Shown: positions 1-5,370, counted from the stretch's first letter. The stretch is 5,370 nucleotides of DNA from Actinobacteria bacterium UBA4719 (GCA_002404345.1 DHJN01000091.1:1-5370); one strand, 5' to 3'. Numbers and translations: made by a program. Notes: generated from the letters alone by a model not told the origin.

Positions 1-2
1 GT

Positions 3-74
3 GCGCCGGCCCACAGGACCATCGGTCTACGGGCGCTGCCGATCTCCGCGAGCCAGCCGGGTCACCCGGACTAA
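3..74 (+). CDS. Possible 3' end of a rightward gene (partial, uncertain)
   Basis: One rightward frame is open from the left edge to a TAA at 72-74 and would encode 23 C-terminal residues ending in SQPGHPD. The stop lies 8 bases before the stop of the leftward reductase, which is the tight convergent arrangement expected of two real genes. Nothing in so short a tail identifies a family. Another frame is also open across this edge (to a stop near 108), so the choice rests on the convergent spacing alone. Confidence is low. Confidence 0.2.
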   Translation, partial: APAHRTIGLRALPISASQPGHPD

Positions 75-82
75 AGCCGCGG

Positions 83-712
83 TCAAGAGGTCCAGTTCAA
101 AGCATCGGTGAGCTCGTCGGCGGTGTACCGCTGGACGTATGGAGGTGTGCCACGCTGGAAGCGTCGTCCCTGAGACAGCGCACCGGCATCGACTGCATCG
201 AATCCGGTGTCGCTGAGCAGTTGCGTAGCGGTCTGCTTGGCGTCCGGATCGTCACCGGCGAGTGGGAGTGCACGCCGATTCGGCCCGCCGCTGGGTCTGC
301 CGTCGTCGCGCAGATGCTCCCAGAAGATGCCGTTGTAGGTCTTGACTACGCGGGCGCCTGGCAGGTGGGCGACAAGCACCTCTGTCGAGGTCTTCTGCCC
401 CGTCTCAATCGCCACGATGGTGCCATCTCGATCGACGACATAGTTTGTCGCGTCGATCACCACTTTGCCGCGGAGGAGATCCGCCGGCAGGTCCTGGAAC
501 GCCCCAAATGGAAGGGCGACGATCACAACCTCAGCTGCCTCGGCCGCCTGCGCGACCGTGGCGGCATGGGCCCGCAGACCCAAGCCAGCGACCAGATCCT
601 GGAGACTGTCTGGCCCGCGCCGGTTTGCAATCCAGACCTCGTGCCCTGCGAGCAGCAGCAGCTGCGCCAACGTGCTGCCGATCTTGCCGCTACCCACGAT
701 CGCGATGCGCAT
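83..712 (-). CDS. NADPH-dependent F420 reductase-like NAD(P)-binding oxidoreductase (COG2085)
   Basis: A 209-residue cytosolic protein resembling F420H2:NADP oxidoreductase (Pfam F420_oxidored), which transfers hydride between NADP and coenzyme F420. The N-terminus is a Rossmann fold: MRIAIVGSGKIG carries GxGxxG at residues 7-12, and the second strand ends in ANRR (29-32), whose arginines suit the 2'-phosphate of NADP. ALPFGAF (66-72) and VVIDATN (84-90) are typical later strands, and KTYNGIFWEHL (124-134) begins the C-terminal substrate half. Length fits the family (about 210-225). The ATG at 710-712 is preferred: it starts directly at the first strand and has GGAGG 11 bases upstream, whereas the upstream ATG (749-751) adds 13 residues and lacks a Shine-Dalgarno sequence. 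Many bacterial COG2085 members have not been shown to bind F420, so the second substrate is unproven. Family assignment is secure; the exact reaction is inference. Confidence 0.88.
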   Translation of the reverse strand: MRIAIVGSGKIGSTLAQLLLLAGHEVWIANRRGPDSLQDLVAGLGLRAHAATVAQAAEAAEVVIVALPFGAFQDLPADLLRGKVVIDATNYVVDRDGTIVAIETGQKTSTEVLVAHLPGARVVKTYNGIFWEHLRDDGRPSGGPNRRALPLAGDDPDAKQTATQLLSDTGFDAVDAGALSQGRRFQRGTPPYVQRYTADELTDALNWTS

Positions 713-723
713 ATCGAACCCAA

Positions 724-728
724 CCTCC
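724..728 (-). promoter_or_regulatory. Ribosome binding site deciding the reductase start
   Basis: On the minus strand the sequence reads ACGGAGGTTGGGTTCGAT immediately before the ATG at 712-710. The GGAGG core is 11 bases from the start codon, slightly long but usable. It favours this ATG over the one 39 bases upstream. Confidence 0.55.
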
Positions 729-767
729 GTCACTCGTCCGGCTATCCCCATGGCCCATGCACGTTCG

Positions 768-773
768 AAGGAG
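768..773 (+). promoter_or_regulatory. Strong Shine-Dalgarno sequence AAGGAG
   Basis: AAGGAG lies exactly 7 bases before the GTG at 781, nearly ideal for actinobacterial translation initiation, yet no normal-sized gene follows. It is the only sign that the short ORF downstream may be translated. An ATG at 774-776 is too close to use this site. Confidence 0.4.
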
Positions 774-780
774 ATGTCCT

Positions 781-849
781 GTGAGCGGAACGATAGTCGG
801 ACCCATCGGGGCTAAGGCTGAGACCGTAGGACGATCCTTCTACTGGTGA
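781..849 (+). CDS. Possible 22-codon small ORF or leader peptide
   Basis: Starting at GTG 781 the frame encodes a 22-residue peptide beginning VSGTIVGPIGAKAE and ending GRSFYW before a TGA at 847-849. Support comes only from the AAGGAG at 768-773, 7 bases upstream. The peptide has no recognisable family, no transmembrane segment and no run of a single amino acid that would suggest attenuation. It lies about 330 bases upstream of mscR on the same strand, so it could be a leader peptide, a decayed gene start or chance. I do not assign a function. Confidence 0.2.
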   Translation: MSGTIVGPIGAKAETVGRSFYW

Positions 850-853
850 TCGT
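831..853. repeat. Inverted repeat ACGATC / GATCGT with 11-base spacer
   Basis: ACGATC at 831-836 is matched by its exact reverse complement GATCGT at 848-853, across the end of the short ORF. Six-base arms arise by chance fairly often in 464 bp. It could be a transcription factor site or a weak hairpin, but nothing else supports either. Confidence 0.25.
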
Positions 854-947
854 TACGTCTGGCCGAGCGTCGTCGAAGCTGTCGGCCAGGCGTCGCGCGG
901 AGTTTCCCCAATCGTGGCAGATGCGAACGCGGGATTTGCAGGCGCCC

Positions 948-962
948 GTGCCCGTCGGGCAC
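948..962. repeat. Perfect 15-bp palindrome GTGCCCG-T-CGGGCAC
   Basis: Seven-base arms match exactly around a single central T, about 215 bases upstream of the mscR start and 235 bases from the reductase start. The near-continuous symmetry is more like a dimeric repressor or activator site than a transcribed hairpin, although GTGCC/GGCAC with a 5-base loop could also fold. No family of regulator can be named from the sequence. Confidence 0.35.
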
Positions 963-1163
963 TATCGGTCAATGTCGCAGGGACGACCGTAGAAGAGGAT
1001 CCTTCGGGTCGGGGCCGAGCTGGCTGTTCTAGATCCGTTGGTGAGACGGATGGGGCGAGTTGACGTGTCGTCTTCAGCTCGTCGACCAACCGAAAGTGTG
1101 GACCTTCCTCGACTTCGGGGCACCGGATGACCGTGCTGATGAGTTGGCCGGCCAAGACAGATC

Positions 1164-1170
1164 AGAGGAG
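1164..1170 (+). promoter_or_regulatory. Ribosome binding site of mscR (AGAGGAG)
   Basis: AGAGGAG ends 6 bases before the ATG at 1177-1179. It fixes the start of mscR and rejects the 39-codon upstream extension that begins at a TTG at 1060. Confidence 0.75.
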
Positions 1171-1176
1171 AGCGGC

Positions 1177-2262
1177 ATGCCCAGCACCGTCAAGGGAGTG
1201 ATCGCTCGCACTAAGGGTGCGCCGGTGGAGATCGTCGACATCATCGTGCCGGATCCGGGTCCTGGTGAAGCCGTTGTCAAGATCGAGGCGTGCGGGGTCT
1301 GCCACACGGACGTGCACTACCGCGAAGGTGGCATCAACGACGAGTTTCCGTTCCTGTTGGGCCATGAGGCCGCCGGTGTGGTCGAGGCGGTGGGCGAGGG
1401 TGTCACCAATGTCGCGCCGGGCGACTTCGTCATCCTGAACTGGCGCGCTGTGTGCGGTCAGTGCCGGGCGTGTGCCAAGGGCAAGCCGCAGTACTGCTTC
1501 AACACCCACAACGCCAAGCAGAAGATGACCTTGACCGATGGCACGGAGCTCTCGCCGGCGTTAGGGATCGGCGCGTTCATCGAGAAGTCCCTGGTTGCGG
1601 CCGGTCAATGCACCAAGGTCGACCCGCAAGCCGATGCCACCACTGTGGGTCTGCTGGGCTGCGGGGTGATGGCGGGGTTTGGTGCTGCGGTCAACACTGG
1701 TGGTGTCAGCCGTGGTGACTCGGTGGCCGTGATCGGCTGCGGCGGCGTGGGCAGTGCCGCGATCGCCGGTGCCGCGGTGGCCGGGGCGACGACGATCATC
1801 GCGGTGGACGTGGACGACCGGAAACTTGAGTGGGCAAAGAAACTCGGCGCCACCCACACCGTCAACTCCCGCAACACCGACGCCGTTGAAGGCATCCGCC
1901 GACACACCGGTGGATACGGTGCGGACGTGGTGATCGAGGCGGTCGGCCGGCCCGAGACCTACGAGCAGGCTTTCTACGCAAGAGATCTGGCCGGCACGGT
2001 CGTTCTGGTGGGAGTACCCACGCCCGATCTCCAAGTCACTTTGCCGATGATCGAGATTTTCGGTCGTGGTGGGGCGCTGAAGTCCTCCTGGTATGGCGAC
2101 TGCCTGCCTAGCCGGGACTTCCCGATGCTGGTCGACCTCTACCTCCAGGGACGTTTCGACCTTGGCGCGTTCGTGTCCGAGACCATCGGTCTGGGTGACA
2201 TCGAGTCGGCGTTCGGGAAGATGCGCACGGGCGAGGTCCTGCGTTCGGTCGTAGTCCTGTGA
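1177..2262 (+). CDS. mscR: S-(hydroxymethyl)mycothiol dehydrogenase / S-nitrosomycothiol reductase
   Basis: A 361-residue zinc-dependent medium-chain alcohol dehydrogenase. The family (AdhE2/MscR, mycothiol-dependent formaldehyde dehydrogenase) oxidises S-hydroxymethylmycothiol to S-formylmycothiol with NAD+ and can reduce S-nitrosomycothiol, detoxifying formaldehyde and nitric oxide in the cytosol. Catalytic zinc ligands are visible as C42 (CGVCHTD), H63 with E64 (LLGHEAAG) and C162 (LGCGVMAG). The structural-zinc loop is C93, C96, C99 and C107. The Rossmann motif VIGCGGVG covers 185-192, with D211 after the next strand for NAD ribose. The motifs [28 protein letters not shown] and SSWYGDCLP match the mycothiol-dependent subgroup as I remember the M. 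tuberculosis homologue, which has the same length. The start has a strong AGAGGAG. The 3' end overlaps the MBL gene by 4 bases, indicating co-translation. Generic Zn-alcohol dehydrogenase is the only serious alternative. Confidence 0.96.
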   Translation: MPSTVKGVIARTKGAPVEIVDIIVPDPGPGEAVVKIEACGVCHTDVHYREGGINDEFPFLLGHEAAGVVEAVGEGVTNVAPGDFVILNWRAVCGQCRACAKGKPQYCFNTHNAKQKMTLTDGTELSPALGIGAFIEKSLVAAGQCTKVDPQADATTVGLLGCGVMAGFGAAVNTGGVSRGDSVAVIGCGGVGSAAIAGAAVAGATTIIAVDVDDRKLEWAKKLGATHTVNSRNTDAVEGIRRHTGGYGADVVIEAVGRPETYEQAFYARDLAGTVVLVGVPTPDLQVTLPMIEIFGRGGALKSSWYGDCLPSRDFPMLVDLYLQGRFDLGAFVSETIGLGDIESAFGKMRTGEVLRSVVVL

Positions 2263-2900
2263 GCGCGACCGCGGCGGCTGTCCGCGTGGACAAGGCCGTT
2301 ACCTCGGGCACCTTCAGCCTTGACGGTGGCACCTGGGACGTCGACAACAACGTTTGGCTCATCGGCAACGACGACGAGTGCATCGTCATCGACGCGGCCC
2401 ACGACGCTGCGCCGATCCTGGCGGCAGTGGCCGGGCGCAAGGTCATCGCTGTCCTGCTGACCCACGGGCACGATGATCACATCGGCGCGGTTGGCGAGGT
2501 CGTGGACGTGACGGGTGCTCCGTCATACCTGCATCCGGCCGATCGGGTCCTGTGGGACAGGGTCTATCCGGTGAGTCCCGACGGCGAGCTGGCTGACGGG
2601 GATGTGTTCACCGTCGGCGGACTGGACGTCCACGTCCTGCACACTCCGGGGCATGCTTTCGGCGCCTGTTGCTTCCACGTCCCGGATCTGGGCGTCGTGT
2701 TCGCCGGTGACACGCTCTTTGCAGGAGGACCCGGCGCAACAGGACGCTCGTACTCGGACTTCCCGACGATCATCGACTCCATCAGCGGCAAGCTCCTGAA
2801 GCTGCCGCCGCAGACCGTCGTCCACCCCGGACACGGCGACGACACCACCATCGGAGCCGAGGCACCCCACCTGCAGGAGTGGATCGACCGCGGTCACTGA
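2259..2900 (+). CDS. Metallo-beta-lactamase-fold hydrolase, glyoxalase II-like, partner of mscR
   Basis: A 213-residue cytosolic MBL-fold enzyme with an intact metal site. THGHDDH gives H69, H71, D73 and H74; HTPGHAFG gives H132; FAGDTLF gives D151; VHPGHGDD gives H192. This is a complete binuclear zinc set as in glyoxalase II-type thioesterases. The protein lacks the extra C-terminal domain of full glyoxalase II, and there is no signal peptide, so it is not a secreted beta-lactamase. Its GTG start overlaps the mscR stop (GTGA) and has no Shine-Dalgarno sequence of its own, so translation is probably coupled to mscR. Known: homologues sit next to mscR in other mycothiol-producing actinobacteria, from memory including M. 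tuberculosis. Inference: it hydrolyses S-formylmycothiol, the product of MscR, to formate and mycothiol. Another mycothiol thioester could be the real substrate. Fold is certain, substrate is not. Confidence 0.93.
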   Translation: MSATAAAVRVDKAVTSGTFSLDGGTWDVDNNVWLIGNDDECIVIDAAHDAAPILAAVAGRKVIAVLLTHGHDDHIGAVGEVVDVTGAPSYLHPADRVLWDRVYPVSPDGELADGDVFTVGGLDVHVLHTPGHAFGACCFHVPDLGVVFAGDTLFAGGPGATGRSYSDFPTIIDSISGKLLKLPPQTVVHPGHGDDTTIGAEAPHLQEWIDRGH

Positions 2901-3303
2901 GGGGTGTGACAACCAACCGTATGCCGCGCGGGCTGACCCTGAGCGGGTGAGTTCGCGCCGGTCACGAGTCCGGCGAAAGTCCCTCGATGGGCCGCAAGCG
3001 GATTGGTATCTGGGACTCGTGTTCGAGAGTGGGTCGTGGTGGGCAGGGAGTCTGGCACCCCGCCCGCACGCGGACGGTGTCTCTGCCCCCTCCGTGCAGA
3101 GCAGGCGCCGCGTCCCATCGGATGCGCCAACATATCGACGTCCGCGCGTCGGTGCGATCCCGCGCCCCCCAGTGGCAGAGGATGAAGCGGAGTTCGGTGC
3201 TGGAGCGGGCGGCCTAGGGCGCTGGTTGCCGGTGTCGTTGGGCGACGATGACTCCGGCGTTCCAACCGGGAGCGCGGCCACCGTCTGGTGGCAGGATCGC
3301 TGA
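2901..3303. other. About 400 bp without a recognisable gene
   Basis: Open frames exist on both strands because of the high GC, but their translations are rich in Arg, Pro, Ser and Gly and show no domain. I looked here for the missing start of the HAD gene (the DxDxT loop) in all three rightward frames and did not find it. No transposase, terminal inverted repeat or tRNA-like cloverleaf was recognised. A short hairpin lies at 2956-2975. The stretch probably includes the 3' untranslated end of the mscR operon and sequence that replaced or decayed from the front of the HAD gene. Confidence 0.5.
2956..2975 (+). terminator. Candidate hairpin downstream of the mscR-MBL operon
   Basis: CGCCGG at 2956-2961 pairs with CCGGCG at 2970-2975 around an 8-base loop, 56 bases after the MBL stop codon. 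No T-run follows, so it is not a classical intrinsic terminator, although actinobacterial terminators often lack one. It could instead be a chance GC-rich stem. Confidence 0.25.
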
Positions 3304-3744
3304 GGCGTCGATGTCGCTACGGCAGAGCAACCAAGCGTCGCCTACGAGGCCGCGTGGCGGTCCTTTCCTGACGCCGAGCCCTGCTTGGGAGCTCTTCAAC
3401 GCGTGGCCCAGATCGCGGTCCTGTCCAACGGGAATCAGGGGCAGCAGGAAGAGAAGGTGTCCCGAACAGGGCTCGGCCGGTACATCGACGTCGTTTTGAC
3501 CTCGGACCAACTTGGCGTGGCCAAGCCCGATCCGAGAGCTTTTGAGTTGGCCTGCGGTCGTCTCGGAGTGCCAACTCGCGCGGCGGTCTACGTCGGTGAC
3601 CAGCTCGAGGCCGACGCACTTGCTGCCACCGCCGCGGGGCTGCGCGGGATCTGGCTCAACCGCACGGGCAAAACAGTCCCATCGGGGGTCGAGGCCATCG
3701 ACAACCTGACCGACCTGCCGAGCCTGTTAGAAGACCTCGACTGA
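3304..3744 (+). pseudogene. HAD-superfamily hydrolase, N-terminally truncated remnant
   Basis: From the codon after an in-frame TGA (3301-3303) the frame encodes 146 residues that align by eye with the C-terminal two thirds of HAD-IA phosphatase/dehalogenase proteins (usually about 220-240 residues). Visible parts are the cap-core junction YEAAWRSFPDA (14-24), motif II AVLSNGNQ with S41, motif III GVAKPDPRAF with K74, and motif IV YVGDQLEAD with D99 and D104, then a normal end. Motif I (DxDxT), which holds the nucleophilic aspartate, is absent, and the upstream frames contain nothing like it. The only in-frame start seen is the TTG at 3385, after the conserved part begins and without a clear Shine-Dalgarno sequence. 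A shortened protein could still be made but would lack phosphatase activity. The remaining motifs have no internal stop, so decay or the recombination that removed the 5' end may be recent. Confidence 0.75.
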
Positions 3745-3791
3745 TCGGAAGGCCGCGACCCAAGCGGTCCGCGTCGCAGTAGCCGATCGGC
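3743..3791. terminator. Nested inverted repeats between convergent genes
   Basis: GATCGG at 3743-3748 is complementary to CCGATC at 3783-3788, and inside it GCGAC (3755-3759) pairs with GTCGC (3773-3777). The right arm is part of a perfect 10-bp palindrome, GCCGATCGGC (3782-3791). The structure lies between the HAD remnant stop (overlapping its last bases) and the aminotransferase stop, where a bidirectional terminator would be expected. No T-run is present on either side, so terminator function is inference. Confidence 0.3.
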
Positions 3792-3837
3792 CATCGGGAC
3801 AACGCATATGAACCCCCGCGCAGCCATGTACCGGGTG

Positions 3838-5055
3838 TCAAGCGTCGCGGAAGATCTCCAGAAAAGAGGCGATGCGGCCGATGGCATCCTCGAGGTCCTC
3901 GACGCTGGGGAGCGTTACGAGACGGAAATGATCTGGGTCTGGCCAGTTGAAGCCCGTGCCGTGGGTGACCAGAATCTTCTTGGCCCGCAGCAGGTCGATG
4001 ACGAACTGCTCGTCGTCTTTGATTGGGTAGACCTCGGGGTCCAGCCGCGGGAAGCAGTAGAAGGCACCCTGCGGCTTCACGCAGCTCACTCCAGGGATGG
4101 CGGTCAACAGCTCATATGCCGCGTCGCGTTGCTCACTTAGGCGGCCGCCGGGGAGGATCAACTCGTTGATCGACTGGTGACCACCCAACGCGGTCTGGAT
4201 CGCGTGCTGCGCAGGCACATTCGCACACATGCGCATGTTCGACAGCAGGGTCAGGCCCTCGAGGAAGTCCTCCGCGCGACTGCGCGGGCCGCTGGCCACC
4301 ACCCAGCCGCTGCGGAATCCGGCGATGCGGTAGGCCTTGGACAACCCGCTGAAGGTTAGGCAGAAGACGTCGTCACCGGCATACGTCGCCGCATGGTGGT
4401 GAACCGCGTCGTCGAACAGGATCTTCTCGTAGATCTCGTCGGACATCAGCACCAGGTTGTGCCGGCGCGCAATGTCGACCAGGCCTCTTACCGTCTCCTC
4501 GGAGTAGACCGCGCCCGTCGGGTTGTTGGGGTTGATGACCACCAGGGCGTGGGTGTTCTCGGTGATCCTGGCCTCGATGTCATCCAGGTCCGGGTTCCAG
4601 CCGTTGTCCTCGTCGCAGCGGTAGTGCACTGGAGTACCGCCTGCCAGTGCGACTGCTCCCGTCCACAGCGGATAGTCGGGCGCGGGCACGAGGATCTCGT
4701 TGCCGTCGTCCACGAAAGCCTGCAGGACCATCGTGATCATCTCGGAGACGCCGTTGCCGATGAAGACGTCCTCGACAGTCATGTCCATGTCGTGGCTCTG
4801 GTAGTACTGCGCTATGGCGGTACGGGCGGAGTAGATCCCCTTGGAATCGCTGTATCCCTGCGCGGTGGGCAGGTTGAGGATCATGTCCCGGAGAATCTGT
4901 GCCGGCGCCTCGAACCCGAACGGAGCGGGGTTGCCGATGTTGAGCCTCAGGATGCGGTGACCCTCGGCCTCAAGACGTTCTGCCTCAACGAGAATCGGAC
5001 CGCGTACGTCGTAGCGGACATGCTTGAGCTTCGAGGACTGGATAATCGGGCGCAT
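3838..5055 (-). CDS. PLP-dependent aminotransferase, AlaA/AlaT/AspC type
   Basis: A complete 405-residue fold-type I class I/II aminotransferase, the same length as E. coli AlaA. It probably interconverts pyruvate plus glutamate with alanine plus 2-oxoglutarate in the cytosol. Visible features in order: LNIGNPAPFGFEAP (38-51) and the AQGYSDSKGI segment typical of this subgroup; GNGVSE (100-105) for the PLP phosphate; APDYPLW with Y128 stacking on PLP; NPNNPTG with N178; SDEIYE with D206 and Y209 contacting the PLP ring; SGLSKAYRIAGFRSGW with Schiff-base lysine K240 and phosphate-binding R248; and DHFRLVTLP with R378 for the substrate carboxylate. All catalytic residues are present. The ATG at 5053-5055 is preceded on its strand by TGAGAG about 9 bases upstream and by GAGG 2 bases upstream. 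The M. tuberculosis homologue is annotated aspC and the corynebacterial one alaT, so substrate preference is uncertain. It is convergent with the HAD remnant. Confidence 0.94.
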   Translation of the reverse strand: MRPIIQSSKLKHVRYDVRGPILVEAERLEAEGHRILRLNIGNPAPFGFEAPAQILRDMILNLPTAQGYSDSKGIYSARTAIAQYYQSHDMDMTVEDVFIGNGVSEMITMVLQAFVDDGNEILVPAPDYPLWTGAVALAGGTPVHYRCDEDNGWNPDLDDIEARITENTHALVVINPNNPTGAVYSEETVRGLVDIARRHNLVLMSDEIYEKILFDDAVHHHAATYAGDDVFCLTFSGLSKAYRIAGFRSGWVVASGPRSRAEDFLEGLTLLSNMRMCANVPAQHAIQTALGGHQSINELILPGGRLSEQRDAAYELLTAIPGVSCVKPQGAFYCFPRLDPEVYPIKDDEQFVIDLLRAKKILVTHGTGFNWPDPDHFRLVTLPSVEDLEDAIGRIASFLEIFRDA

Positions 5056-5110
5056 TGCCTCATTCTCTCAGCCTGGGCACCTCGTATGCCTGGGACCCTG
5101 ACGACGTACA

Positions 5111-5152
5111 GATCAGTGACCGGTGCGCGGACGGCTGTTGGTGATCAGCGAC
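5111..5152. repeat. Direct repeat GATCAG(T/C)GAC upstream of the aminotransferase
   Basis: GATCAGTGAC at 5111-5120 recurs as GATCAGCGAC at 5143-5152, nine of ten bases identical and 32 bp apart start to start, about three helical turns. The pair lies 56-97 bases upstream of the aminotransferase start, where a regulator would bind. A second short repeat, GCCTGGG at 5071-5077 and 5088-5094, lies between it and the gene. Both may be chance. Confidence 0.25.
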
Positions 5153-5207
5153 TGCCGCGGCCGCTGCACCGATTCGTTTCGCACACCCATCGGCTACCGG
5201 GGCCGCA

Positions 5208-5370
5208 TCAGGTGTCGCTGAAGAAGGGCAGCACCACCGAGCCGAAGTTACCCTTGGCATCGTCGCGTCCGCGGCTCGCTGGTATGTCGGCCCACTCATG
5301 TCCTGCTCCCTTGGCCGGCGCCCACGTCGTCTCTACCCCGGCAGGTGGAGCAGTTGAGGTCACTCGGCCC
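5208..5370 (-). CDS. Possible 3' end of a leftward gene of unknown function (partial)
   Basis: Read leftward from the right edge, one frame stays open for 53 codons to a TGA at 5208-5210. Its last residues (DDAKGNFGSVVLPFFSDT) look like genuine protein, and third-position GC is roughly three quarters in the last 30 codons but lower before that. No family is recognised. If real, the gene would be upstream of and in the same direction as the aminotransferase, separated by about 150 bp. A competing leftward frame begins at an ATG at 5297-5299 behind GGGAG and runs 79 codons to 5060, but its cysteine- and serine-rich translation and lack of third-position bias make it less likely. Confidence 0.35.
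   Translation of the reverse strand, partial: GRVTSTAPPAGVETTWAPAKGAGHEWADIPASRGRDDAKGNFGSVVLPFFSDT

Larger units (their letters stand above)
713..1176. other. Divergent intergenic region between the reductase and mscR
   Basis: This 464-bp stretch separates two divergently read genes and should hold both promoters. No frame on either strand gives a recognisable protein. A rough count over 851-985 shows GC of about 60-75% at every codon position, without the strong third-position bias expected of actinobacterial coding DNA. The region contains a strong Shine-Dalgarno sequence with a 22-codon ORF (768-849), an inverted repeat with 6-bp arms (831-853) and a perfect 15-bp palindrome (948-962). 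A TTGACG at 1060-1065 has no good -10 partner at normal spacing, so no promoter is assigned. Confidence 0.6.

Noticed and set aside
713..751. 13-residue N-terminal extension of the reductase
   Set aside because: The upstream ATG has no Shine-Dalgarno sequence, and the Rossmann strand begins at the internal methionine, which has GGAGG upstream.
1060..1089. TTGACG as a -35 box for mscR
   Set aside because: About 17 bases downstream the sequence is GACCAA-like, with no TANNNT hexamer at usable spacing.
853..1155. 100-codon leftward frame in the divergent region
   Set aside because: Low-complexity, Pro/Ser/Thr/Ala-rich translation, no family, no third-position GC bias, and it would overlap the mscR leader.
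1060..1176. 39-codon N-terminal extension of mscR from a TTG
   Set aside because: The family starts at the internal methionine, which has a near-ideal AGAGGAG 6 bases upstream and gives the usual 361 residues.
2970..3060. Structured RNA suggested by GAAAGTCC and CTCGTGTTCGAG
   Set aside because: The surrounding bases do not form a tRNA cloverleaf or the conserved cores of RNase P RNA or tmRNA; only short isolated hairpins are present.
2523..3281. 252-codon leftward frame across the MBL gene and the gap behind it
   Set aside because: Half of it is antisense to a certain gene, and the rest is Arg/Pro/Ser-rich without any domain.
2947..3303. 118-codon rightward frame directly upstream of and in frame with the HAD remnant
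   Set aside because: Read through the TGA, it does not supply a HAD N-terminus: no DxDxT and no cap helices. It is most likely a chance frame.
3808..4140. 110-codon rightward frame over the end of the aminotransferase
   Set aside because: Antisense shadow of a complete, strongly supported gene.
5060..5299. 79-codon leftward frame ending just before the aminotransferase
   Set aside because: It has a fair GGGAG ribosome site, but the Cys/Ser/Ala-rich translation resembles no protein and it conflicts with the more protein-like frame ending at 5208.

Overview
The window is GC-rich DNA whose gene content points to a mycothiol-using actinobacterium (Actinomycetota). The strongest marker is a gene for S-(hydroxymethyl)mycothiol dehydrogenase (MscR/AdhE2 type), since mycothiol is essentially confined to that phylum. 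The transaminase also resembles the actinobacterial AspC/AlaT group. Genus cannot be set from the sequence alone.

Layout, left to right. Positions 1-74 may hold the last codons of a rightward gene, weakly supported. A leftward gene (83-712) encodes a small NAD(P)-binding oxidoreductase of the F420H2:NADP oxidoreductase-like family (COG2085). A 464-bp divergent intergenic region (713-1176) follows. It carries a strong Shine-Dalgarno sequence in front of a 22-codon ORF, a perfect 15-bp palindrome and another inverted repeat, but no convincing gene. Next is a tight rightward operon: mscR (1177-2262), overlapped by 4 bases by a metallo-beta-lactamase-fold hydrolase (2259-2900). About 400 bp without a recognisable gene (2901-3303) leads into an N-terminally truncated HAD hydrolase remnant (3304-3744). 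This remnant converges on a complete leftward class I/II aminotransferase of the AlaA/AlaT/AspC type (3838-5055). The right edge (5208-5370) may hold the 3' end of another leftward gene.

Functionally, the clear unit is mscR plus the MBL hydrolase. MscR oxidises the adduct of formaldehyde and mycothiol to S-formylmycothiol, and the family also reduces S-nitrosomycothiol. A co-translated glyoxalase II-like hydrolase is well placed to cleave the resulting thioester to formate and free mycothiol, but that role is inference. The aminotransferase probably links pyruvate/alanine and glutamate metabolism and is not obviously connected to the operon. The reductase is divergent from the operon and may or may not share regulation with it.

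I see no tRNA, rRNA, CRISPR array, transposase or phage gene. The window looks like ordinary core chromosome with one decayed gene. No clearly novel system is visible; the most useful leads are the MBL partner of MscR, the HAD remnant and the short ORF in the divergent region.
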